From positions 86,002,619 to 86,066,618 of the forward strand of contig CM058238.1 in NCBI GenBank assembly GCA_030180135.1: a DNA stretch of 64,000 bases. Reading direction: 5' to 3'. Both the position numbers and the translations under genes were made by a program. Position 1 is the stretch's first letter. Each line of letters starts with the position of its first letter. Origin of the DNA: Orychophragmus violaceus (Eukaryota; Streptophyta; Magnoliopsida; Brassicales; Brassicaceae). Of the stretch, positions 56,313 through 64,000 are shown piece after piece. Under the pieces are notes generated by a model. It worked only from the letters and a program-made list of their open reading frames with translations. It searched no databases and was not told the origin of the DNA.

Positions 56313-57492
56313 TGATAGGTCAAATCTTAATCCCTATTCTAACTGCAAGTGCACAAAAATGCAATTGTAGTACAAAGGGTATCGAATCCACATAAACTCA
56401 AGTTCACACGAAAGATTATATATTTTCAAACTTAGCTAAATCAATCAGGTGAAAGCAGTAAAAAAGAAAATGAATTTGAAGGGTGTTTTCAATAGGAGAA
56501 AGACGCTAGACTTAGAAAGTTCTCAGGAAATCATGTAATGTCAGACAGTCAATAATCAAGATTCAGATTAAGCACAGGTTCAGGAACTAGAATCGCAAAT
56601 GTTAATAACCCAACTCTAGCTGCGATTATTATCTATGTCTAGCAACCTAATGATCCAAATCTCTTTGCAATCTTAGAGTTCTAGACAAGCATTAATAGCA
56701 AGTTCTTTGGTTCACAATTCTCTAGATCAAATCTCTTTGCAGCTAAACAAATTGCTCACACTAGTTCTATCAGATTATAATTCACACTCTCGTGCCAAAT
56801 TAGTTATCTAAGATTTAAACTCTAGGTGATCAATCCAGAATTCAGTATTAATCTCAACTAGGTGATTAACGGATAGATTTAGAATCCTAATTATCTAGTG
56901 ATCTAGCAAAGCATGAAATCCCTATGAGAATCCCTAAATCTAACTAAGGTTACTACTCAGACATGGAATCAAAACGATAAGACATGTTTGAATAGAAAAC
57001 AAGACTGGATAGATATAAAGAATGGGGTTCAAAATCCTTCTCTCAAAGGTTGCAAGTAGCAGGATCAGCCCCAAGCCAAAATCTCTCAATCTCCCAAATG
57101 CAAAGCCAAAACAAAGCAAGAACAAAAGACATGAGATAACAACTCTCCAAAACCCTATTAAAAAGTCTAAACTCGTTTTGGGGCTAATTAGAAATAAGGG
57201 AAACTTCTGGAATTTCTTGAAAATCTTCAAAAGATGCAATAAACCGGCACATAGCTCTTGTTGGACATCAGTGTCGACCGAAACTAAGAGCAGTGTCGGT
57301 CGACATCTACTCGTGGTTACGGCTCCAACTTCAGCTTCCTGTAGAATGCTCTAGAAATGTCCCAAAACTCCTAGCTTTACTCCAAACACAAGCTTACATG
57401 TAAAAGACTCGATAAACTCGCAATACAAGGTTAAAGACTCAATATATACACTTATATCATGGTTGAAAACCTAGAAAAACCATGATATATCA
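56313..57492 (-). repeat. Nested-2 5' LTR
   Basis: 1180 bp; pairs with 49257-50427 with many substitutions and indels. Palindrome pair at 57272-57283 (one base decayed) and 57294-57305. Followed by AGCGT (57493-57497). Confidence 0.95.
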
Positions 57493-58515
57493 AGCGTACT
57501 CTTCCTTTTTATGGTCGAACACTTTCCGTAAGATGATATCTCCTACTTGAAATCTTCGGATTTTAATCATGGAATCGTAGTAGCGAGCTGCGGCCTGTTG
57601 GTACTTCTGGATTCGGGCTAGTGCGAGGTTTCTCCTTTCGTCGACGAGATTGAGCTCGTAAGTTATCATATGATTATTCAGTTCCTCATGTTGTGGGCAT
57701 TCATTTTGGCGAATGCTAGATACAAGGATCTTTGTAGGTACTACGGCCTCGATTCCATAAGCCAGCGAGAACGGGGTCTCGTCGGTCAATTTGTGAGGAG
57801 TGGTCCGATAGGCCCAGAGCACCACTGGGATTTCATCGCTCCAGATCTATTTTCACTCGTCTAACCTTTTCTTGAGGTTGTTCATGATCGATTTATTGGC
57901 TGCCTCTACCAGACCGTTTCTTTGGGGGTAACAGGTATTTGAGTAGGTCAGCTTGATATTCCAAGTTCTATAGAACGTCTGGAATATGTTTGATATGAAT
58001 TGGGATTCATTATCTGTTACGATCTCGTGGGGTAGTCCATGGCGGCAGATTATGTTACGCCAGACGAACTCCTTTACATGAACGTCTCTGATTTTTTGGT
58101 ATGACTCTACTTCGATCCACTTGGTGAAGTAGTCTGTCATGACAAGCAGATGCATAACTTTCTTTTTGCCTGATGCGACCAAGAGTCCCACGATATTCAT
58201 TCCCCATCGCATGAACGGGTATGGCGACGAGATGGAAGCGGGTTTCTCTGATGGGTTGTGGATAATCGGGGTGTGTCTTTAGCACTTGTCACATTTATTG
58301 GAAAAAGATTTGCATTCAACAACCATGGTCGGCCAGAAGCAGCCTTGCCTTTTGATCTGTATGGCCAGAGCTCGTCCTTCGGGATGACTTCCGCAGGGCC
58401 CCTTGTGAGCTTGTGTGATCACGGTTTGAGCTTGCTTGCTTGCTATCGAAGCATTTGAGGTACAGTTCAGAGAGACTCCTTTTGAAGAGCTCTCCTTCAG
58501 TGACACAGTACCTCA
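57493..58515 (-). pseudogene. Gypsy-2 integrase, main part, first catalytic Asp replaced by Asn
   Basis: Minus strand. Zinc-binding remains (CDKC near 58290), then a long core frame 58212-57853 with GMNIVG where Gypsy-1 has GMDIVG. The first DDE acidic residue is therefore Asn here. The second (EIVTDNESQF) and the Glu (NGLVEAANK) are kept. A stop near 57850 separates the next frame (57825-57493; [20 protein letters not shown]), which Nested-2 interrupts. The D-to-N change alone should abolish integration. Confidence 0.85.
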
Positions 58516-60542
58516 TGCTCTGTTCTTTAAGTTTCCGTGCTTCCCATTTGTCGTCGGGTACTTCGTCGTTGGTAATGTACCATATAATCAATTTTCTCCA
58601 ATATTTTTCGGTATCGGGCTCGGGTCCTCGACTAGTAGAAGCGGTTTGGATGGGTCTGTCAAGCACGTTTTCTACGAAGACAACGTTTTTGGGTCAATAT
58701 CATAATCGACCTTGATAATATCGGTACATATCTTCTCATGCAGTTCCAATTCGTCGACATCGTCTTTGTCTACATGTTTATCCCCTTTTAAGGATAGAGA
58801 TTTTAGTGCTATATCAATGCTTGGTGTCTCGATCCTTCGACTGGTACGATCCTTTTCAGGTTGGGATCGGATGTCGATGCCAGTGCGCAAATGGCGTCGG
58901 CAGCAATTTTCTCGCCTCGTGGGATTCGGGTTAGATCAAAAAAAGTCGATATGGTCGGTGAGGCTGCGAACTACTCTTAAGTACGCTTTCATGCTTTCGT
59001 CTTTAGCTTCGTAGTCGCCATGGTATGGCTCGTAACCAGTTAGGAATCAATGAAGCCGTCCACTTCTCCGGCCCCTATTGCTATTGCTAACCTGAGCCCG
59101 GCTATCAACGCTTCTTATTTCACTTAGTTGTATGATGCGGTGAAGCCTAGCTTGAATGATTGTTCCAATACTTCTCCCGTGGGGGATACATGTTTTACCT
59201 CGACTCCAGATCCTTGCCTCGAGGAGGCACCATCGACGTGAAGTTTCCACCTCTTTGCGGGCGCCAGGTCGAGGTCGATGGTAGGTGGGAGTTTTACTAT
59301 GAAATCGGCCAATACTTGCGCTTTTAAGCATGTTCGAGTTTTGAACTCGATGACGTATTCTCTGAGTTCGAAGGCCCATTTAACCATTCGACCTGACTTG
59401 CTTGGACTGTGAAGGATAGTCATTAAGGTTTGAGAGGTCATAACAATGATCGAGTGCGATTGGAAGTATGGTCGAACCTTTCGTGCTGATGTCACTAATG
59501 CTAGTGCGAGTTTTTCCATCGCGGGGTGCCTTGTTTCGGCATCGTTTAGGGTTTTGCTGATATAAAAGACTGTTCTTTGGTTGTTTTGTTCTTCGTGAAC
59601 GAGGACTCCGCTTACCACTGCCGAAGAGACAGCAAAGTAGAGGTAAAGGGGTTCCCCTTCTACTGACTTCGCCAGTATTGGCGGCTCGCTCAGATACGCT
59701 TTCAGTTGTGTGAACGCTTCTTCACACTTTTTGTCCCAAAGGAAATTTTTGTTCGCTTGTAGGAGGTGATAGGAAGGAAGACATTTCTCGGCCGACCTCG
59801 ATATGAAGCGGTTCAAAGCAGCTATTTTCCCGTCAGTCGTTGGACTTCTCGCGTTGTCCTTGGAGATTGCATCTCAAGGAATGTAACTATCTGTTTGGGG
59901 TTCGCTTCAATCCCTCTTTCAATTACTAGTTAACCTAGAAATTCTCCTGACGGGACACCGAAGGTGCACTTCGTCGGATTGAGTTTCATCCCATACTCGT
60001 TGAGAATGATGAAGCATTCTTTAAGTTGGGGGATGTGATCATCGCATATGGGCGACTTGACCAACATGTCATCGATGTAGACCTCCATGGTTTTTCCCAT
60101 TAGTCCTCAGAACAATTGTTGACAAGGCGTTGGTAGGTGGCTCATGCGTTCTTTAGCCCGAAAGGCATGGCTTTGTAGCAGTATGTGCCTCGGTCTGTCA
60201 TCAATATGTGATTATACCCAGAGAAGGCATCCATAAAGGATAACAATTAGTGTCCAGCGGTGGCCTCGACCAAACGGTCGATATGTGGGAGTGGAAAGCT
60301 GTCTTTTGGACAAGTCTTATTGAGGTCTGTAAATTCAAAGCAGTCTCTCCACTTCCTGTTCTTTTTCTTGATTACTACAGGGTTCGCGATCCAGTGGGGG
60401 TATTTCACCTCCCTGATTGATCGGATTTTTAGTAAACGGTCGACATAGTCGTTGACGGCTTAGGCTCGTTCTAGGCCGAGTTTGCGACGCTTTTGCCTGA
60501 ACTGTTTGTAAACGGGTCGATATTTAGCTCGTGACTGGTTAC
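58516..60542 (-). pseudogene. Gypsy-2 reverse transcriptase, two RNase H domains and linker, decayed
   Basis: Minus strand. Reverse transcriptase fragments from 60542 (FTDLNK region, FGL, DDM where DDI is usual) are in several frames with stops. 59816-59124 is open and carries the Ty3 RNase H (EEAFTQLKAYLSEPPIL, VFYISKTL), the sequence through the place where Gypsy-1 has a TAG, and the start of the second RNase H (WKLHVDGASSRQGSGVEV). The second RNase H then breaks near 59120. The linker (58666-58316) matches the one in Gypsy-1. The 5' boundary at 60542 is cut by the CACTA end in the phrase corresponding to Gypsy-1 31790-31797. Confidence 0.85.
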
Positions 60543-60760
60543 CACTACAAGAAAACTGACTATTCTTAGCTCACGATAAATGCTATTATATGTAATTGAT
60601 AGCGTTTTTGAAATGGCTATGTATCCCCAGCTATAATAGGTCGGCTATATATGATAACATTTTTGGTCGTGCTATGATATAAAACACTTATAATAGCGAT
60701 GTTTTCTCTTGCTATTGGATCTACCTATTATAACTTTGTTTATTTGTTATAATATCTTCT
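60543..60760 (+). mobile_element. CACTA (EnSpm) element end with subterminal repeats
   Basis: CACTACAAGAAAA is the terminal inverted repeat of plant CACTA transposons. The next 200 bp hold about eight copies, in both orientations, of a core around GCTATNATA / ATAGC, typical of subterminal transposase-binding repeats. The matching end CTTGTAGTG was not found before 64000, so the element is truncated or its other end was lost. The left flank ends ...GGTTAC, and TAC could be the 3-bp target duplication. Confidence 0.85.
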
Positions 60761-60945
60761 TATAATAATTGATAATTAGAACTATTTTATATTTTATAAT
60801 ATTTTTTCTATTTTGGATTTATCCAAAAAGAAATATATTTAAATTTTTAGAATTTTCATTAGTAACTCAAAATTGTATTACACAAAACATTACAAAGTCA
60901 AAACTAAAGCAAACAACATTACAAAATCTTAATTTTTAATGACTT

Positions 60946-61720
60946 GGACGGATCCGGATATCCGACTTTTTGAGGTATCCGGATCCGGATCCGGTTCTAT
61001 CGGATATGCAATATGACTATCCGGATCCGGATCCGCTTGTTCCGGATATCCGGTTTTCGGATATCCATAATAATATCGGATATCCGCGGATATCCACGGA
61101 TATCCGGATCCGATCTGGAATTTCACTAAATTTTTTAGAGTTTACATTTTTCACACAAAAATATAATAACAAAATATCTTATGTGATTATATAGCAGCAA
61201 AAGATCATTGTGAAAGAGAGAAAAAAATAGTTTAACTAACAGAAGATCAAGCAACATAAGATAAAATAGCAAAAGAGGTTGTATCTTCAAGTCCATGTCC
61301 ATCTTCTGCATTACGACTGGAAAAAGAACATCAAGTAACAGTAAGCACTCATTTGTACATATCCATTATCTCAGCATCCAACTATACATTTGTAACAAAC
61401 CGCAAGATCTAGGATCTATCTTGGCATAGATGAACCAGTAATATAAGGTTTAAGTCTACATTCACAACAAAAACACAACATGGAAGAATATGAACAATAA
61501 GATATAATTTCACGTTTCCATAATTTATGGTTAATACAACTAAATTTAAGATGTTTACTATAACATATATAATAAAAAACATATTATAATATAATATAAA
61601 CGGATATCGGATATCCGGTTCTGAAATTTTCTATTATCCGGATCCGGCACCCCGGATATCCGATTTTTCGGAGAGGATAGCGGATCGAATCCGGATCCCG
61701 GATAATAATGCCAGCCCTAA
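60946..61720. repeat. GGATCC/GGATATCC palindrome arrays, possible hAT remnant
   Basis: Overlapping six- and eight-base palindromes (GGATCC, GGATATCC, CGGATATCCG) occur about 20 times in two blocks separated by ordinary AT-rich DNA. The right block ends with GCCAGCCCTAA, resembling the TAGGGCTGGC termini of hAT-type elements. A matching left terminus is not visible. Confidence 0.6.
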
Positions 61721-61994
61721 CTTGAACCATAATCTAAGGAAGAATAGTAACATTTTGTTCCTCTGTAATCAAAACCGTTTTCAGACTTGTACCTCTGTAA
61801 TCAAAACCGTTTCCGGACTTTTTGGTGTCTTCTGGGAGCATAGCTAATTTAGTGACAGTTGGTGCTCCTGATAGAAAAATGGAAATTTTATATAAGTTGA
61901 ATTATTTCTTATGTTCATACACACTCTCCATAATTTTATGTTCATAGACAAGGTTACAACTTTTGGAATGATTGTAAGTAGTATTGATCAATAA

Positions 61995-62361
61995 CTAAGA
62001 AATCAAGACTTACCACTAGAAATCCAAACGTAAGTCCTGTTCCTAGCACAACGAAGTGAGGGTATGTTCCTACGAGATTGATTGGATACAAGTAATCCCT
62101 GTAGAAAATAAGATCCAAATTTTCAACAGCGAAAAAGAGCAAGATCGCAAGTCTTTTTCAGAAAAGCATAAAACAAGACTTACCATATCAAAACACCTCC
62201 AAGAAGAACCACGAAAGGATACAGCAGCACCGAGAATTAAACAGAACATTAACTTTTCAGATTTAAGAGTATTTATAATTCAGTTGTTTAGGAGATTACC
62301 ATAACTAATGCTTGCACCATGCCCTGTGCTCACAAACTCGAGCACTTTGTGCAATCTATCA
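61995..62361 (-). pseudogene. Exon-like fragments of an unidentified membrane protein
   Basis: Minus strand, three pieces with splice-like borders: about 62361-62300 (DRLHKVLEFVSTGHGASISYG, donor GTAATC), about 62255-62180 (LILGAAVSF, then after a one-base shift VVLLGGVLIW) and about 62110-62034 (YLYPINLVGTYPHFVVLG and a hydrophobic tail, donor GTAAGT). They read like consecutive exons of a small membrane protein. I do not recognise the family. They lie on the same strand as the PRMT5 and V-ATPase fragments. Confidence 0.4.
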
Positions 62362-62473
62362 CTATGCACAAAAACAAATCAGTTTTAGTTCTTTTCTGAA
62401 ATCAAACATGTACGCTACAAATCACCATATCCTAACTAATACTTTACCTTCTCATCGACCACAAGTTACGAAG

Positions 62474-62848
62474 GAGCAAGTCTTGCTACACTGTGCAGTT
62501 TGAGAACATAAGCAACGAAATGCACAAGATCTTTATGAGCCTTAACCTACCAATTCATGAAAAAGAGTAAGTTTAACTGAACAATCTTGGGAGAAAGTCT
62601 ACACAACAAAAACAAGAAGAACCTACATCATTGTAAAGCTTTGAAGTTGTTACAGACTGTATGAAACTTGTATACCTGAAAGAGTATCGATGAGGACATT
62701 TGAATTAGAGAAGCAAAGAAAAAAATGTAATATCCTTCAAGCAGAGCATAGCTTTCTGATGAAAATTCAACAATGGCAAAGGATGGTACACATACGAGGA
62801 TGGTATTGAAATACCATCTGGTTTCAGAAACCTTTGGGCTCCATCAAA
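62474..62848 (-). pseudogene. PRMT5: PRMT5 (protein arginine methyltransferase 5) gene fragment, introns retained
   Basis: Minus strand, three exons in order: 62848-62796 (DGAQRFLKPDGISIPSS, donor GTATGT), 62675-62627 (YTSFIQSVTTSKLYND, acceptor TTTCAG, donor GTAGGT) and 62546-62474 (VKAHKDLVHF and KLHSVARLAPS, then TAA). These match a consecutive internal part of plant PRMT5, which makes symmetric dimethylarginine on histones and splicing proteins; the full protein is about 640 residues. Retained introns show capture of genomic DNA and exclude a processed copy. The fragment abuts the V-ATPase fragment at about 62850. Confidence 0.85.
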
Positions 62849-62849
62849 C

Positions 62850-63257
62850 TTACAACATACAAGTAATCACAAGTTATTGTGTCTCCCTCGACTGCAAACA
62901 AGTTAGATTCAGTTAGCATTAGGATTAAAACAAAATAAACACTTCCATACACAGATCATATGAAGTAAAAGATATTACCAAATTTATTCGGTTGGAACCC
63001 CCAAGGACAATCTTTGTCAAGATCTGGAAAACACCACGAGGGATGTACACATCACCAGATCTTTTCGCAATAGTCTTCAAAGCCTCTATGATATTTAAAG
63101 AAATGAAATCAAAGACTTGTGAGAAACAACAGTTTGTAGTTTGTTTGTTATAACGAAACATAGAAACCCTAAACTTCGTCTGGCAAGATTCAACATCAAC
63201 CTGAATTCCATCGAAGATATTTCCCAATATTCATGGTCCAAGCTCCACAGAAAGAGG
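62850..63257 (-). pseudogene. VHA-A: V-ATPase subunit A gene fragment, introns retained
   Basis: Minus strand, three exon pieces: 63257-63201 (PLSVELGP, stop TGA where Gly is expected, ILGNIFDGIQ), 63085-62979 (LKTIAKRSGDVYIPRGV, then about four bases missing, then, in the shifted frame, the PALDKD...FQPNKF region) and 62891 to about 62850 (EGDTITCDYLY). Introns have GT-AG borders at the expected phases. Subunit A is the catalytic ATPase subunit of the vacuolar proton pump, about 623 residues; this is a short N-terminal portion. The stop and the frameshift make it nonfunctional. Confidence 0.88.
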
Positions 63258-63604
63258 CTGCAAAATCAGGAAACTAATGGGGGATAAGGGAATTAAAGAA
63301 AAAAATCCAAGAAGTGTAATCGAAATCATTCTTTTTCAAATCTCAGAACCAGTAGTTTCTACTCTTTAAAACAGTGAGAGATATATATACCTTAAGCAGT
63401 AAGCACGAGCTCCTTCTCACCGAGTAGGATTGTATACAAGTGATTCAGGATATCTGAAATATTTACATTGCGAACTAAATTTTAGAAACCAACAAAAAAT
63501 CCTCGTCTCTCGAATCTCCATCACTTGAAACGAGGCTTTCTGGCCTCCAAAAAAATGGATAGAGAAAGGTGAAAAGAATCTAGGGAACCTACCTTTCTGA
63601 ATTT
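63258..63604. other. Flank of the V-ATPase fragment up to the broken LTR
   Basis: On the minus strand TTTTGCAG at 63265-63258 is the acceptor of a further V-ATPase intron, so the beginning of this stretch is probably captured intron. No exon is recognised beyond it. At 63605 the sequence changes without transition into Gypsy-2 LTR, which locates the rearrangement breakpoint. Confidence 0.55.
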
Positions 63605-63966
63605 TATACAAAAATGGATATAAAGCTATTTAGTCGAAGTCTTCTTTGTTAAAGTTCGTGATGCCTTGAATGTTCTTCCTCTTTCCTTTAAATAGCCTTG
63701 ATCTCCACCTTCTCGTTCCGATTTTAGGGCTCCTCTATCAAAGATTCTCCACCTCTTCCTCGATTCGTGGAATCGGTTTCAACTGACGGTGACTCGGTCA
63801 CCTCGCTTAGCCCTTCCCCTTTGTCGACCTCGAGCTCGACCGTCTGATGTCGTAGTGCACTTGGGCCTTCGCCATCTTCTAGCTAAATGGGCTCGAATCT
63901 CGGTTACGGGCCTTTATCCTTATTATTTATGGGCCGGACTTCCAAGAGGGAAATCCAGTACCGACA
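63605..63966 (-). repeat. Gypsy-2 5' LTR, truncated
   Basis: Starts at TATACAAAAATGG, equivalent to position 44393 in the left LTR, and runs to the proper end CCGACA. About 135 bp of the LTR are missing. Confidence 0.9.
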
Positions 63967-64000
63967 ATATGCAGTCTGAGAATAAACTTCTGAATTGAGT
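63967..64000. mobile_element. Mutator-like region, right part
   Basis: Begins with the ATATG duplication (63967-63971), then continues the duplicated Mutator-like unit: GCAGTCTGAGAATAAACTTC matches the sequence at 43470-43489. It runs off the window. Confidence 0.85.

Larger units (their letters stand above)
49257..57492 (-). mobile_element. Nested-2: Athila-like element with gag and an extra ORF but no pol core
   Basis: An 8236-bp LTR element in Gypsy-2 integrase. LTRs are 49257-50427 and 56313-57492 (1171 and 1180 bp), clearly more diverged than those of Nested-1. Target duplication AGTGT/AGCGT; Gypsy-1 shows the uninterrupted AGCGT. Primer site at 56290-56306 matches tRNA-Asp with one change. 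Minus-strand order: 5' LTR, primer site, gag, start of protease, then (reverse transcriptase and integrase missing) an Athila-type ORF, noncoding DNA, polypurine tract, 3' LTR. Seven palindrome pairs lie in it, including both LTRs. Confidence 0.95.
60761..62473. other. Interior of the CACTA/gene-fragment segment
   Basis: AT-rich DNA with two blocks of GGATCC/GGATATCC repeats (60946-61116 and 61598-61709). The second block is followed by GCCAGCCCTAA (61710-61720), like the end of a nonautonomous hAT element. At about 61960-62350 the minus strand contains exon-like pieces of an unidentified membrane protein (own entry). The rest, about 61130-61590 and 61730-61950, shows nothing I can name. Confidence 0.55.
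44258..63966 (-). mobile_element. Gypsy-2: Tat-lineage retrotransposon, truncated and invaded
   Basis: A 19.7-kb span between ATATG duplications. It has a full 499-bp 3' LTR on the left and a 362-bp remnant of the 5' LTR on the right. Same family architecture as Gypsy-1, but more decayed. From left: LTR, polypurine tract, antisense gene, tandem repeats, integrase (split by Nested-2), RNase H, reverse transcriptase. The reverse transcriptase ends at the CACTA end at 60543. Protease, gag, primer site and the first ~140 bp of the right LTR are missing, replaced by the CACTA and gene-fragment segment. Confidence 0.9.

Noticed and set aside
62850..63257. Functional V-ATPase subunit A exons
   Set aside because: An in-frame TGA, a deletion of about four bases and missing flanking exons rule this out.
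60543..63604. Helitron as the carrier of the captured gene fragments
   Set aside because: No 5' TC / 3' CTRR ends with a hairpin between A and T were found; the visible terminus is a CACTA repeat.

Overview
This is plant nuclear DNA, almost certainly Brassicaceae. The one host gene is a close homologue of Arabidopsis GATL5. The rest is LINE, Ty1/copia and Ty3/gypsy (Tat and Athila lineages), CACTA and Mutator-like sequence, with organelle DNA, as expected of a repeat-rich crucifer region. Family names come from motif recognition by eye; no search was run. LTR divergences are hand counts.

Layout. 1-1.1 kb: AT-rich, possible small nonautonomous element. 1.1-6.75 kb: nearly intact plant L1 LINE; ORF1 has one in-frame stop, ORF2 is open, and they overlap at ATGA. 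7.18-8.06 kb: Sadhu-like poly(A) retroposon on the minus strand with an 11-bp target duplication. 8.6-10.06 kb: GATL5-like gene with a TATA box, CT-rich leader and uORFs. 11.7-13.1 kb: second poly(A) retroposon, minus strand. 13.1-14.5 kb, 41.4-44.26 kb and 63.97-64.0 kb: parts of one Mutator-like region full of ~22-bp palindromes. Everything between these parts was inserted later.

The inserted material forms a nest. (a) Copia element 14498-21788. (b) Organelle-derived DNA 21789-41408, including a plastid ndhB fragment. This is split by a TRIM-like mini-LTR element (22418-23449, duplication AATGT) and by Tat-type Gypsy-1 (23772-40600, duplication CCGCG). Gypsy-1 is itself split by Athila-like Nested-1 (34403-39520, duplication TTCAT). 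(c) Tat-type Gypsy-2 (44258-63966, duplication ATATG), split by Athila-like Nested-2 (49257-57492, AGTGT/AGCGT) and by a CACTA end with rearranged gene fragments (60543-63604). LTR divergence agrees with nesting order: about 0.8% in Nested-1 against about 3.2% in its host Gypsy-1.

Most notable: (1) paired TCGRYCGA-centred palindromes, always 20-23 bp apart, in the Copia element and both Athila-like elements; (2) a four-exon gene antisense to pol in both Tat elements with the same three introns; (3) intron-bearing fragments of V-ATPase subunit A and PRMT5 side by side next to a CACTA end; (4) the Mutator-like palindrome field.
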